The notes under the pieces are model-generated. The model did not search any database. It was not told where the DNA came from and saw only the letters and a program-made list of their open reading frames with translations. The position numbers were made by a program, and so were the translations under genes. Source: Agriotes lineatus (taxonomy: Eukaryota > Arthropoda > Insecta > Coleoptera > Elateridae). From it: DNA of 64,000 nt. The stretch covers positions 35,780,466 to 35,844,465 of the forward strand of contig OW679197.1 of the NCBI GenBank assembly GCA_940337035.1, given 5' to 3'. Positions 1-12,955 of this stretch are shown here, piece after piece (position 1 is the first letter of the stretch; the number at the start of each line of letters is the position of its first letter).

Positions 1-54
1 TGTAAGAACCTACGTAATGTTCATGCTGGTTTGCTGTTCCAGCAAATAAAATAA

Positions 55-160
55 TTTAGTTTGAGTCTGAGGGGCTAACCAAGCTAGTAATATGATTGAA
101 TCTCAGGCGGCCGGCCCGGGTTCGATTCCCAATTACTACATAGGAATTTTAAAAATTCTA
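55..160 (+). repeat. tRNA-derived SINE-like head
   Basis: A perfect RNA polymerase III B box (GGTTCGATTCC, within 110-130) lies about 35 bases after an A-box-like GGCTAACCAAGC (from about 73). The stretch cannot be folded by eye into a full tRNA cloverleaf with a paired acceptor stem, so it reads as the tRNA-related head of a SINE rather than a tRNA gene. Downstream, 140-240 could be the SINE body, but no poly-A or simple-repeat tail and no target duplication are visible, so the boundaries are approximate. Confidence 0.45.
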
Positions 161-239
161 CATGGGAACTCTTCTTCGATTTCTTCGAACAAGGCTAGCC
201 ATCTATCTGGCTTATGAACAAAGAGGGCTCATAGGATAA

Positions 240-1044
240 CAACTTTGTGTGTTTAAACAGGCCACAGGCTTAACAAGTTTGACTGTGGAGAGTATACAGG
301 TACCTGGATAATCAGCCCTCGTTTCTAAAGCAACAGTTTGAATTTGAGGTGATTTTTTTAATTCCTAATTATACGTGCATAAATAACTGAATAGCACTTC
401 TGCAACAGTGGGATAATTTTCGGGTTCGTCTCTCAGCAGCGTTTTACAGCGATTGCGCTCGATTTAACTTAAGTAAGCGACGTATTAGAAGCAAGGCTTC
501 CTTACAAAGTATAAGCAATTAGAAGTAATTCTCTGTATGATCTAAAATACCATTTAATTACTCTCAAGTAGGTAATGTTTAGATGTAACGCCCCCTAATC
601 GAGCACCTACTTAAGTATGGTCTATGATCTTTAAGTAGCATTTAGGTTTGATCTGCGATATTTAATATTTTTTGACTAGTCTTTATACATTTAAATGTTC
701 TCGATTGCTTGTAGAATCGTTACCATCGAAAAGTGCCATTGTACTATCATTACATGATTCTCGTTAGAACTTGGGTTTCATTTAACATTTTTGCTTCAAT
801 TAAGGTATTTAATGGTTAGTTATCTCAAGTAATCAACAGCGAACGTGCCACCACTTCACGCCATTTATTTTACTTATCACCTTTTCTATGGGAAGCTGTT
901 AGAAAGGAGTTAGTCGGCGGCATGTTCCCGTTCATTAACGATTAAAAATAATGTAACTTAATTTCTTTATTAGTGCTAAATAGTTATCAGAACAGCGCAA
1001 TGTATTAAAACAATTTGTTTTACAAACTTATAGCATGCCTGTTA
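240..1044. other. AT-rich unique sequence
   Basis: No recognisable coding region, RNA gene or transposon terminus is seen here. The sequence is AT-rich with short polyA/polyT runs. Confidence 0.5.
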
Positions 1045-1084
1045 TTGACCTATGGCTGATACCACAGCGGTGTACCCTCACATA

Positions 1085-2111
1085 CAGGGTGTCCCGTGAC
1101 TCGATGGTCATAGCCTAAGAGCGTATTCCTTGGACAATTTTAAGCTAAAAATTCATATAAACATAGGTCCGCAAATGCTTCGTTACCGATCTACAGGGTG
1201 TTGAAATTTCAAGATTTTTTTAGTTTTTTCTTTATAGCTCCTGCAGTTTTTCAGATATTTAGCTCAAATTTGGAATACAGGTTATGCCGTAGGGCTTACA
1301 TCATTGGGCATATAAAATGGTGGTGAGAATTTACAGGGCGATATTTTTTCAGGGGTTATGCCCCATTTTCTCCCATTGAACTTTTTTTGCGGTGCGCCGG
1401 TGGTAGATTCTAAAATACAAAATGAGTTTTCTGTTTTGTTTAGAATATTTTTGTTGTCTTGTAGTTTTTTGTATCAGCGACCGTTATTGAGAAAAAAAAT
1501 AAAAAACAATTTTCTGTAATTCCCTAGACCAAGTAATTGTTTTATAATGGTCTAATAGGCCCTGACTTTACTTGGATGATCTCTTGTTTCCATTAATTTT
1601 GACAGTTTAGTCGCCACTACCTGTTAAAAATTAAAGCTGGGATGACCATTTTAAAAAATTTTATTTCGTCTAGTGAATTACAGAAAATTGTTTCTTTTTT
1701 TTCTCGATAACCGTCGCTGATACGAAAAAACTACAAGAGAACAAAAAGATTCTAAACAAAACAGTAAACTCATTTTGTATTTTAGAATCTACCACCGGCG
1801 CACCGCAAAAAAAGTTCAAGGGGAGAAAATGGGGCATGACCCCTGAAAAAATATCGCCCTGTAGATTCTCACAACCATTTCATATGGCCAATGATGTAAG
1901 CCCTATAGCGTAACCTGTATTCCAAATTTGAGCTACATATCTCAAAAACTGCAGGAGCTATAAAGAAAAAACTAAAAAAATCTTGAAATTTCAACACCCT
2001 GTAGATCAGTAACGAAGCGTTTGCGGACCTATGTTTATATGAATTTTTTATCTTAAAATTGTCCAAGGAATACGCTCTTAGGCTATGACCATCGAGTCAC
2101 GGGACACCCTG
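1085..2111. mobile_element. Palindromic mariner-type MITE, TA target duplication
   Basis: The 1027-bp element is almost entirely two inverted arms of about 437 bp (1085-1522 and 1675-2111) around a 152-bp spacer. The ends read CAGGGTGTCCCGTGAC and its reverse complement, and both are flanked by TA (1083-1084 and 2112-2113), the target duplication of Tc1/mariner transposons. The arms differ at scattered bases, so the insertion is not brand new. No transposase is encoded; the open frame inside the right arm is a by-product of the palindrome. It must have been moved in trans by a related transposase. The termini differ from those of the mariner at 15.5-17.5 kb, so that enzyme is probably not its helper. 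Confidence 0.9.
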
Positions 2112-2113
2112 TA

Positions 2114-2387
2114 TAAATGTAATATTTGGTACAAAATAACTAACTATAGACATTACTAACGAAACAATCGAAGTTCTCATATCACTTGTTAATTTTCCCT
2201 TCGGTTGTCTAGAATAGCTAAGTAACTTCCACAAAGGTTGCACAACTGTAATTGGATAAATTACCACTTTGGTCGCTTGGTCGCTTATCGCTTGTCTGAA
2301 TGAAGAATGACTTATTTCGAGAACGGAATTTTTCGGTATTTTTATGGTTTTTTGTACAATAGAGGTTTCTTGAACCGTGTTACTCAT
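2114..2387 (-). CDS. Short open frame running into the MITE, function unknown
   Basis: A 96-codon frame starts with ATG at 2387 on the minus strand and reads without stop to the edge of the palindromic MITE; the last few codons lie inside the MITE. It has a hydrophobic stretch near the C-terminus and no motif I recognise. If the MITE and one TA are set aside, the same frame would go about a dozen codons into sequence below 1083 before a stop, so the MITE may have interrupted the end of a small frame. There is no ribosomal, splice or homology evidence. It may be a chance frame in AT-rich DNA or part of an unrecognised transposon. Confidence 0.2.
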
Positions 2388-5330
2388 GAGGTGACATCAT
2401 AAATCTATAAAAGTGTATGATATATATCCAATACAATGGAAAAGCCGCTTACGGACATGGTAATCCCCCAAATAATGTTGACATCCGGGAGTGCTCACTG
2501 CCTGGGAAACTAAGCTGGTAGAATCTTATAAAATTTTGAAGAAAGTAGATACTGAGCAGCACCTCATAGAAAGGGTCTGTGATTTTGGACCGTTCTTTCA
2601 CTTTATCGGCAGTAACGTTTACTGTGATTGTGCTATCTGTCTACATGTGAACAAATAATAAAGATAGTGTCAATTGAGAACAAAGTATCTCACCAGATTT
2701 ATTAACGAAATGATTTACACTGTATTTTAATTACGCAACGATCTGCACCAGCTCTAGGGCTAGCCTAGGAGACGGATGGCTGTCCACACGCCGCTTTTTT
2801 AAAATTTTAATACAATACTGTTTCCATATTTTGGACAGCACGTCTCGCAGACCGTCTTGCGACGTGACTAATAGCGCCGGTAGCCCCCTGGGTCAAGAAA
2901 TCAACACCACCGAATGGCTGAATTCGGCTAGAAGCTAACATACATTTGAAATATAATAACAATACTAAATCATTTTATTGCGCACATATTACAATGATAA
3001 ATTAGTTTTGTTAATTTGCTTAGTTTGTTTATTTATTTTCGTGTAACTATAACAAAATAAAGTAGTGACGCCGACGTGATATTTACTCTCGTATACAATA
3101 AGTGAACATTTTTATCAATTTATTTCCTTGGAAAAACAGGTAATAACGTCAAGTGGTCTTTCAATAAATGATTGTAGCTTCGACAGACACTTACTACGTT
3201 CTTGCACTAGCTACATAATTGTTGAATAACAGAAGCTTTAATGGGGAAGCGTATTAGCACCTCTAAATCAAAGTATTTCAGGCAACAAATCGCTCTTGGC
3301 TAAAAATTGCACAAATGTCTGTTGTGATGTACTTTGAATTAATGCAATTACTGATACTGCACAAAAATTTGCATCATTGTTAGAGTGTTGCACAACAATG
3401 CACTATCATAAATAAATGTGCTACATCGAAATATTTAAAAAATATGAGACATTGAAAAATTAAAAAGCAATTGATATCCCATGTCAATGAAAATCCAAGG
3501 AGCAGAAAATCAAAATAGATTCTGCTTCTTTACAATTTCTGATTAGTACTGTATAATACTTTCTGAATAATTAATTGATTGATTAGGACCTTCAAATTAT
3601 GCTCCTCGATATACCTCGAAATCCACTATTTTTCAGTTCGCAGAGAATTAGTTCCTCTTCTGTATGATTACAATATGCAAAATTTCATTTCCACACAAAT
3701 TTACGATTCTACACAGCGGCTTTGAAATTCTGCGTTCTTCACAAAATATATCTTCTGTTGATTATTCGCTGTTGGGTTTAGCTTAAAGCAGAACCCGATC
3801 TGCAGACCATGTTAACAAGCAGGTACAATTTCCAACAATAAGCACGGCCCACTCCCGGCTCCCGTATAACTAAAATAGCTCCATTTATAACGCGTCCTAG
3901 ATCTCTTTAAAGCACTGTATTCGGGATAATCAATTCAGACATGCAAAAACCGGCGAACGCCCATGCGAAGGACATTTTAAAATTAGAACGGTAAATAAAA
4001 ATCGAAGCGACCATGTTAATTTATGGGGTGTCACGGGTGTTGTACACTAAGCCGAACAAAAAGTGTATTCAAATTATATTTGGAACAACATAGCGAGCAC
4101 ACGGCTCGGAACAGGAGCAAACACGCTAATAAATCAAGCAGAGTGACGCGAAATTTAGTAGAAATCTTGAAATAAAGGACTATCGAACTGAAACACAACT
4201 TTTAAATTTATTGCCAATATAAAATGCATATAGAAATATGTTTGGAGGAGTTCGGGGATACCTATTGAACTATTTATAGACCTGATATACGCCGTTCGGC
4301 CCCCATAAATCAGCGGGAAATATTTTTATGGGTTATTTACAAAGGGTCGCGGCTTCTCCAGAGCGCTGTTTGAAACTAAACTTACATAAGTCTCGGGGCA
4401 CAATCGCAATTGCTGGTACTTCCTCTTCCGGAATAGTTTTCCAATTTCCAATTGAAAACTCCTGATTTTTCATATTTTATGTAATAACGGCCCGTTTATT
4501 CTGCGATGAATCATTTATAACCATTTCGAGCAATTACGATATTTCATACCCTACGTGCTATGCAACATCACCCATTGTTACAAAGTTCAAATGCTTTCGC
4601 AAACGCGCAAAAAATTTGAATTTTTCATATTTATGGCAGCTTCCACTTCGATTTTATTGTTGTTTTATGATCATCCGAGCCATCGCCGAATACAAATATC
4701 GCTTCCAAATGCGCAGTATTGTGCCTTATGAAAATTATATCAAGTTGTATTTTCGTGTTTCGAACTTTTAACATCATACTTTTATAGCTTTTCAGCCAAT
4801 TAAAACTTCCAGCATTAAAAAGTTCACTCGCATGGGGCACTCCTTACTTCTGCTTCGCGAAACTGCTCTAATTTCTTCTGCAAAAAGTTTTAACAAGATA
4901 ATAGACAACCTGCTATTACATATCAATTATGGACACAGCTTGCTTGTAGATAGCACGAGCGGGAAATTTATTCAGTGCAGCAACTGCGGCGGCTGCTGAT
5001 GTAAGTTAGAAGTTTACTGCAACAGCAATACTCGCCCTGAGTGTTCCAGAAATACTAACTGAATTTGTTGACGCAGTAAACTTGCACCAATAAGTTCTCA
5101 TGTAGCAAATAAGTTGCCACTCGGAATTTAACGAGTTAACAACCATTTTCTGTTTTATGATTTGAGAGGAGGGCCATACTTCTGAGATGAGAAGAGAATT
5201 AATACGAAAAATTGTGTAAAATGTTTTCATACCTTTCCCTTCCTGCAGACACATAGATGAGGAGTTCGGGGCTAATTTATTTTTTCCTGGATTTAGATCG
5301 GTTCTCCTGCATAAATTTACAGGATGGCGA
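2388..5330. other. Unique sequence with a GC-richer non-coding island
   Basis: No gene or transposon is recognised. About 3830-4560 is richer in G+C and in short motifs such as TTTATGGGG (about 4020) and its reverse complement CCCCCATAAA (about 4300), with several ATTA cores. This resembles cis-regulatory DNA, but conservation cannot be judged from one sequence. Confidence 0.4.
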
Positions 5331-5335
5331 CTTAC

Positions 5336-5418
5336 CAAAAATTCCGTAACGCTCCTTCGATCCAAGGGTTGCGGATCAGGAACGCGATATCGGGGAAAAG
5401 CGAGGCGATCGGTGGGCC
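5336..5418 (-). other. Candidate 83-bp internal exon (weak)
   Basis: On the minus strand an open, GC-rich stretch starts after an AG (5419-5420) and ends directly before GTAAGTCGCC (donor GT at 5335-5334), a close match to the metazoan 5' splice consensus. The frame reads roughly GPPIASLFPDIAFLIRNPWI followed by EGALRNF and has balanced codon use unlike the AT-rich surroundings. The pyrimidine tract before the AG is poor. I do not recognise the peptide. It could be one exon of a host gene in a long intron region, or coincidence. Confidence 0.2.
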
Positions 5419-5419
5419 C

Positions 5420-6810
5420 TTTAATGTAGAATGGTCACACACACTCTTTCCTAAATACAAAACAGCCAAATAAACAAGCATTACGACATTTAGCAGTACG
5501 TGTTCGGAGTGGTTGTACTTACAGGGGGTTTTGCACCCCCCACGGCGTTCCCACGTAGCGTCTAGTAGAGTATTCCGTTCAGAAATAATCTTGAAGTGCA
5601 CCGCCGATGATGTGCTTGTACAATCCTGCAGTACGTATGCTTACCGTAACTAGTGCTTATTAGCCGAATGCTATCTAAACCAATGAGATACAACTCATGT
5701 CAGTGTGATATGCATTTGCGGTTGCTGCCCTCGTAAAAGACCGAAATCACAAGGCATTTGTGGGAAATGAGCATCCCAGGCTATCCAGATGCGCTATCTG
5801 AATAACTGATAATTGCTTATCAAGTCAAGGATTATTGGTTATCTCGCCGGACGATCGCTACCCCAGGCACATAGTGTACTAAAGCGGGACCGATTGGGCA
5901 CTAACCCAACAATAAAACAATGAGCAACGACCCAACCAAGAAAGCTCTCTAGAATCAGCAAAAATGCCAACAATGAAACGGCGTTCAACTCGGCTGCACA
6001 ATAAAACTATAATATAACCTTCATTGCAAACTTATTCAAACAATAATGTTTATTACAGACCTTACTATTTCACTCCTTATTAATCTACATAATTACCACA
6101 AGCTAGTTACATCAGATTTCACAATGTTCATACATGCACGCTCCCGGCTAACTGACCGCCACACCCCAAGATTTGAAAGCCATCTCCGATTCCTTAAAAT
6201 AACTTCGGGCACCCTTCAATTCTAGATATATTTAGAACGTATTATATTTCAGCGGTTGATTTCGTTCAAAGCGCATAATCATGCGAATACTAATAAATGA
6301 TAGAATATTTAGAAACAACTCAAAAAAACACAAAAGTAGATATTACAATGTTCCAAAGAAAAGAATGCGCATCCTAAGAAATTCCCCTTTGATACTCCAA
6401 AGTACTCATTATACATTGCTTATGCATTTTCAAGGACCTCTTTTACGTAAAAGTTATTAGAAAAGCATTCTCTGATATTGAGGAATTGCTTATACTAACA
6501 AAACGGGGCTGCACTTCTATTTCCAACCTAGATACATCACACAATAAATTATTATCCACTTTTGACGATAAGAGAGTTTGACTGATCTAGTATTTTTTTT
6601 TTCTTCTCTCTCTGCGACCCAGTAGTCGATGAAGAAGTTTTAGAGTTTCGACAATCTTATTAAGTTATTAGTCTTTTATTTCTAAGGGAATTTGACAGTC
6701 GGCAATACTACTGCACAAGAATGAAAAGAATCATATAATTTATCTGAATACGTGAAGGTAGTAAATGACTTAACTTGCTGGAACATATAGTATCATAGTT
6801 TTATAAGAAA
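5420..6810. other. Unique sequence, nothing recognised
   Basis: No coding region, RNA gene or repeat boundary is seen. A T-rich run lies near 6593-6615. Confidence 0.45.
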
Positions 6811-6819
6811 GAAGATTGG

Positions 6820-7830
6820 AAAACAAGCTAGAGGAAGCCACAGGCGGTTTCCTGGAAGAAATGTAGGAATACATGAGAAGGTGTATACATGAATCAGCAC
6901 AGGGGGCGCTAAGTATAGAAGATAAATAACAAAAATACAAAGAAAAATTTAGTAAGCACCTGGAAGATCTGATGAGAGAAAAAAATAATACATAATTATG
7001 TTAAGTGGATATCGGACAAAAAATAGAATATAGAGAATAATACCTACATCTGACACAAAATAATGGTAAAATCAAGAGTGAAATTAGAGAAAAACCAACT
7101 CTGGGAGAGATTGTGTATATATCGACAGCATGATGGCTTATACTAGATCAACTCAAGCATGGAAAACGGTAAAAAATATCAGACAACCATAAAAAAGTAT
7201 ACAATCAATAAGAAGAGTGAGACAAACATTGATCATTAGCATTGATACTCACGTATCCCTCTTTAGTATATAGTTTAAATGATTATATTCTCGTCCTAAA
7301 TATAATTCGTAGTATGCCTAATAATCTATAATTTTTTAAGAATATCATTTCATTCTAATCCAAGTGCAAGAAAATACAACTCGTCCTACGGACTCATTGT
7401 ATTTTCAGCTTTGGGATTATAACTCATATAAAAATCATCGACAATAAGCGTACTACTTATTATATTACCCATGAGAATATGTCAAAGTATGGTGAGAACT
7501 ATGTTTCTTTATGGAGCAAAAATGTAGCCGTTGCAGACTAAGACTAGAAATTTTATTTGAGCTGTAGAATTAGCAAATATATGAAGATCACCTAAACTTG
7601 TTGATCATCGAGACTTAGAAAATAGAGCGCTCCGATGATACGGACATGTGTAAAGAATGGACAAAGAGTGATGGACGAAGAAAACAATAGATTGAGTGCA
7701 GAGGAAAGAAAAAAAGCGACAGACCGACCATAGCATGGAGCAGTTATATTAATAACGCTTTGGAGGAAAGAGGTTTACAACAAGAGGATTTGTACAATAA
7801 GAAAAAAAAACAGCAAATCGCTGATGGGGA
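6820..7830 (+). pseudogene. Decayed LINE (RTE-like) 3' portion
   Basis: Translations in shifting plus-strand frames recover blocks typical of the endonuclease/reverse transcriptase polyprotein of insect RTE-like LINEs. About 6820-7200 gives linker-type sequence ending near TQAWKTVKN. About 7480-7830 gives the C-terminal block: a YGAK region, a 'RYGHV.RMDK' block near 7640, then basic residues and LEERGLQQEDLYNKKK at the end (7760-7805). Many stops and frameshifts break it. The reverse transcriptase core between the two blocks is missing, so the copy carries a large internal deletion. Clade assignment is from remembered family motifs only. Confidence 0.6.
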
Positions 7831-7839
7831 AAAAGCCAA

Positions 7840-9780
7840 AGAAGACGACGAATTTCAGTCTTACAAAAGATATATATTTTTCCAGGAAGTTTCTAGTGAT
7901 AGCATTTTTTTCACCATCAACGGTCTTAATTTGAATATCGGAAGGAATCTGAAATATACTGCGATGGATAAACGTTAACAAAAGTGCAAGGTAAAGTCCA
8001 CAAGCGATACGAATTATGGGATGAATTATTAGCGCAAGCAGATGAAAATGCACTAAAATTTTGAATTTGTAAATACTCTCGCATTAAATAGAAGGGTTAT
8101 TACAATTTAAATAGCGATTCATACATAAACCTATAGAATTATAGTAATTTTTACCTGATTGCTATTTACGCTCGTTATCTATATGATCGGACGCTTACGA
8201 TTGTCAATTTTACTAATTTCCGACTGATTTGTCAAAATTGTGACGAAAGCTTTTCATGAGAAATTATAATAGGATATAGGTGAAATTCTACAAATAGCAA
8301 GAAAAAGGGTGTAGAAAATTGTAATGAAGTCTATTTTACTGTAAACTGTAAGACAGAATGTGTAATTTTAACACGTTTCGTTTACTGTTTAGACTCACAT
8401 TTTTTATAATTTTACAAAGATTATCATACTATAGTCATTTTTTTCTTGTTAATTAATGCTAGTTCGTTAATTTCAATTAAAAGTTATTAGGGTAAGTGTA
8501 CAATTTAAGTCGGGGGTCACGCACGAGATTAAAAACAATTGTTGCGTTTTCTTTTGTTTCTCGCAGCCTATATAAGTAAAAACTCGTGCTGAGAAGAGAA
8601 TTTTGACACTTTTTATTAACACGAAACTACGTTTGTTTCTTAACCCATTTTGAAGTTCTTTTTGAATTAAACTTGAATTGAAATTATAATAATATGTCAA
8701 TACTCACCTGTAAAAGTACGTTGATTTTGGCAATAATTACGAGTGCTTTCCATTAGGAATGGAATTTTTATTTCCAAGAAATTTTGTGAATGATCTTACC
8801 ATTAATTAACCTTAAACAAATACGAGGGAATTATCAAACTACGTTAGTATTGGGTAAATACAAAATATATCTTCGATTTAGGTGTCCGTTTCCTGGATTT
8901 TTGAAGTGGAAAGCAACTGACGAGCTGCCGACAATGATTTTCCTGGCTGGCTTCACATCAAGCAATTTTTGGATGTGCTGTCATTAACGATGAGGCCTTG
9001 ATTTCTCACAGATTTGACGATTTCGGCAAAGTGTTTCAGCTACAACAACATACCAACATATTATACATAACAAAAAGTACTACAAATAATTATTGAACAA
9101 AAAATTAACGGTAAAAGGGTGTAGTTATGGCTAATACATAAATTGTATAGAAAAGATAGGGAAAAAAAGTATAAAAGCGAGAAGAAAAACAAACAAGAAA
9201 AAGAAGGGGAATTAATCGTCAAATGTCAAATCTTACTTTTTTTATTTTTACATTTCCACTCCCATTGTAATACGTAATGTGCTGCTCAACGTTCTAAAAT
9301 GTATCTTCTATTTATGTTTGGTACTGCGATATCCACTGATTACTCTTTATGACTTTTCCATTCGACACTTATTTCTGAATGATAATGAAGGAAAACAACA
9401 AGCTAGTAGAAAGTAATAATGCCATTTAAAGATTTTGACAAAACAACTACCAAACATAAATAGCATCTACTGTAATGGTACGATGCTTACAGCGATTCTG
9501 GTTGCATAGATAACGTACCAAAACTAAAGAAAGATTCAATAAGCTCAGAATTGGTATTGTATTTATTGCAACTATAAGTCACTAGTAAGCATTGATAATT
9601 ACATAGGACATGATTTGCAATAACTGTAATTTAATTAAGAGAGGTTAGTAATTGAATAAAACAGTATCGTTAAGGTTTTCAGCTTCAGCATTCAATATTT
9701 GCGCTCAGTATGGAAAATTTAGCTAATTTATGACTGACAGATTAATTGTGTAACGTCAAGACAATGAATTTGTTTAAGTA
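7840..9780. other. AT-rich sequence, nothing recognised
   Basis: No gene or known transposon is seen. A small imperfect inverted repeat (about 9302-9323 against 9452-9476, core CTATTTATGTTTGGTA) surrounds some 130 bases; it could be a tiny MITE or chance. Confidence 0.4.
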
Positions 9781-9795
9781 CAGAGGTGTTTCAAA

Positions 9796-12790
9796 GAGTG
9801 ACAGAAGTTTTATGCAGCGTTCTGTATTCAAATCACAATGCCAACAATCGATAACGCAGCTAAAGGGGCAATGCGCAGTGTAAGAAGGTACAAGAATGTG
9901 AAGAGCATTTGAAAAGCAATCTGAGCATTCAAGAAAGACTACAAGAAAGTGCTAATAACTTGTGAACCAAAGCCCAGTTAGTGTGTTCCAGAATGACATT
10001 TAAGAGAACAATTTAATAGTTAAGGATCAAAGATTGCAAAAACTTACTTAAAACAATTATTACTTGTTGCTATGGAGACCAAGATGGTCAATTGTTGGTT
10101 TTTTATTATTTCGTACATTAAAGTATATAATTTATGCCAATTGTCGAGTATCATTTATTCTCCAGTGTATTGTGTTTAATTTAGTAAAGTTCCAAAGTAC
10201 AGCTCCAGAAAAATTTGAACCTGAAGCTTCGTCCGGTGTCCAGAGACAGGTAGCAGCCGCTGAAAGCGTTCCAGGAGGAAATTATGAGATTGGCGTCAAC
10301 CTTTTTATTTGCAAAAACCGAAAGTAGATTTGGAGAGCAGCCAAGAAACAAATGCGAGTTGGCGTCACTATGACGTGAAAGAAACAAATACAAGGTTAGC
10401 CAAACAACATGATTCGTTAAATTACATTGTTATTGTTTATCTGCGGTGAATTTATTAATTGTTGGAGGATTTGCTTTCAAATTGCACAAAATTTCTGTGT
10501 TTCGAAGCGCCTCTATTTATATTCAATATTTGAGGTTAACGGTCACTCGTTAAAATTGAGCATTTGCTCTACTATGATAAAATTTATACAGCGGTAAAAC
10601 CCAACCACTACAGATATTGGAGTCTTAAATAGCTAGTCGGCCTATTAATTTAAATAAGTTGCCAATGGGTAGAGTATACAGGGAAACAAACCATTATAAT
10701 TGCAATAAAAACAAAATAAAATAATTATACTTTTTAATTATCCCAAGAGGAGGCAATAATTCACATCGAAACTGAACTGTATTTGTAATAGCTACCTATT
10801 TTATTTATTTTGAAATAATAACAAACTAGTCACCATAGCAATGTTAATAATATTATCATTACACTATATCCAGCCTTTCTAGTTTTCAAGGAGGGGTGTA
10901 TCTGCTGGCATTTGAATAACTATTCTTTCTCGTATCTTTAGTTTTCGATTCTTTCTTTTTTCATTACGAAGTACTTCTACTATGGTCCTTAACTTGCTGC
11001 CTTTCTATACCTATTTGGAAGCGTTTTACTTTAAGTGTATCAATAATAACGACAAAGAAATCCGTTTAACCTGTAACAATAGTGCAAATACTGAAAAATT
11101 GATATGGATATATCATTACTCACGATTTTTAACTATTGCATTCATGTCTACTTAGTACTTAGTTCGAATCCCCAAGCTTGTACTTTCATTTGTTTACTGC
11201 AGAAGCCAAAAGAATGGTAAAAATTTGATAGTTTGATCTACGAAATCATACATATCTGTTTATTGATTTAACAAAGGCAAAAAATGAAATAAAAATAGAT
11301 ACCGTAGAGAAATTTTCATAATTTGCTTACCTAGATATTGTAATTAAGCCTTAATTTCTTCACAAGGAAAAATGCGGGAAGTTTGCACATGCACTTTTGC
11401 TGAAAATAAGAATATTTCAGGGATTTCAGTAAACACCTGTGAAATAAATCAGTGGCCAAGACATTCACAATTAACTAATTAAAGGTCATTTTGAAACCTC
11501 ATCGGCGCTAAACAGCTTTCAACTTCAAAGCTTTAAAAACAAGAAAGCCTTGTGGAACAGAAAATCAAAAAACTAAAAATTCTAGTCGAGTCCCAAACAA
11601 TCAACCAATTTAAAAACGGTAGGAAATCGTAGAAAATATATGAATAATCAATAAACCATTGCAGATACTGTCACAAGTATTTCTTAGTATGATAATGAAA
11701 TGAGTTTGTACTTCAACAGAAATAATAAATGTCTCGTGCATGATATAGAACATCGAAGTGATATCAAAATTTATTAAGACATTAAGCAGGTGCAATGTAA
11801 ACTTAATATTCGTAAACAATTCGCGAAGCCGGTCGAAATTTAACAAATTTTGTTCTGATACCAACAACAGCCGTTTTCAGTAAACGTCCAATAAATACGT
11901 TATTGACTTTAGGATATAAATTAGGTTACAACTTCGATCGAAAGATTAATCAAAGTAATTAATTGACAGCTGGCGTATGTCCGGCATACGGGTAAAACGG
12001 ACGTACGTGTATTTTGGGTAAGACGCAGCTGTTGTAAATTCATAATTATCCATGATTAGCGATCGAAAATCGAGGCCGCGGTCCACATACGGTTCGGAGT
12101 TAATAATAATCACATAACGAACTTGTTACCTGGCTGAGTAGCAGGATCAACAAAACAAACAACTCTAATTGCAAGTTTCCACGAAACAAGGTCAAAATTT
12201 GCTGTTTATTAACCGCAGTCCTGCGGTTTCGGTTTCGCGTGCAGATCCGAAAGTTACACCGCAATGGATCTGATGAATGCCCATTGCCATGATACGGTCC
12301 TGTAATAATAAATCGAATGACCACTCTTCTAGGAAAGGCTAATCAAATTGCTGCTTGTAATCCACGATCAATTTATCTTAGGAACTGATACATTCGGTAA
12401 ATATCAGTTTCGTGCCATATAAGTCGCCTTCATAAAATAAACCTGATTACTCACGCATGTACAGTATGTTTCAAGTTTCATCCCTTAGTTTTGGCAAGTG
12501 AGACAGAATCCAAAAACAATTTGTATATATCATAAGATATATAAGATAAGGTAGTTAAAGGAGATAAGTGATTTGAATTGAGTGAAACTAAAGGGGGAAA
12601 CATGCTTACGAGAAATCAATACTTTTATTTACTGGTATTATTAATTCCATCATTTGATATCAAAATACTAATTACAATACTGATATTGATAGTAATATTT
12701 GTTACTTTTCAACACCCAAAATCAGCTTATCTTGATTTTTGATCGCAAATTCTTTAACAGCACTGTTCTTATAAATAAACGCTCGTTGTG
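9796..12790. other. AT-rich unique sequence
   Basis: No coding gene is supported. A B-box-like GTTCGAATCC occurs near 11163-11172 without a clear A box. Two short GC-richer patches (about 10200-10380 and 12060-12320) hold open frames without any recognised motif. Confidence 0.4.
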
Positions 12791-12796
12791 CTTGCT

Positions 12797-12955
12797 GAGG
12801 TACCTGCCTGCCTGCGTGTCTGCATGTGTCACGTTTTCACCAGCACCGATTGAGCGCAGTTCGTCCGCCATCAGTCTTCTCGTCACCCTGTCCTTCACAA
12901 TTTAACGATAAGCAGGTGCGCCAGGCAGCAGAATTAAGCCTTATGCGTAAAGGGT
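12797..12955 (+). repeat. Diverged repeat, copy 1 of 2
   Basis: This stretch matches 13550-13700 in the same orientation with many substitutions. Shared blocks in the same order are GTGTCTGC, CAGTTCGTCCGC, CGTCACC.TGTCC, CGCCAGGCAGC and GCGTAAA. The copies are about 750 bp apart. No coding content is evident. The pair may be two insertions of one SINE-like family or an old local duplication. Confidence 0.6.

Noticed and set aside
60..140. Possible tRNA gene
   Set aside because: The B box is good but no paired acceptor stem or proper anticodon arm is visible; better explained as a SINE head.
1869..2066. 65-codon minus-strand open frame
   Set aside because: It lies wholly inside the right arm of the palindromic MITE and has no motif; it is a by-product of the repeat.
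5006..5365. 119-codon minus-strand frame
   Set aside because: No recognisable domain, and it reads straight through the donor-like site of the candidate exon; more likely chance.
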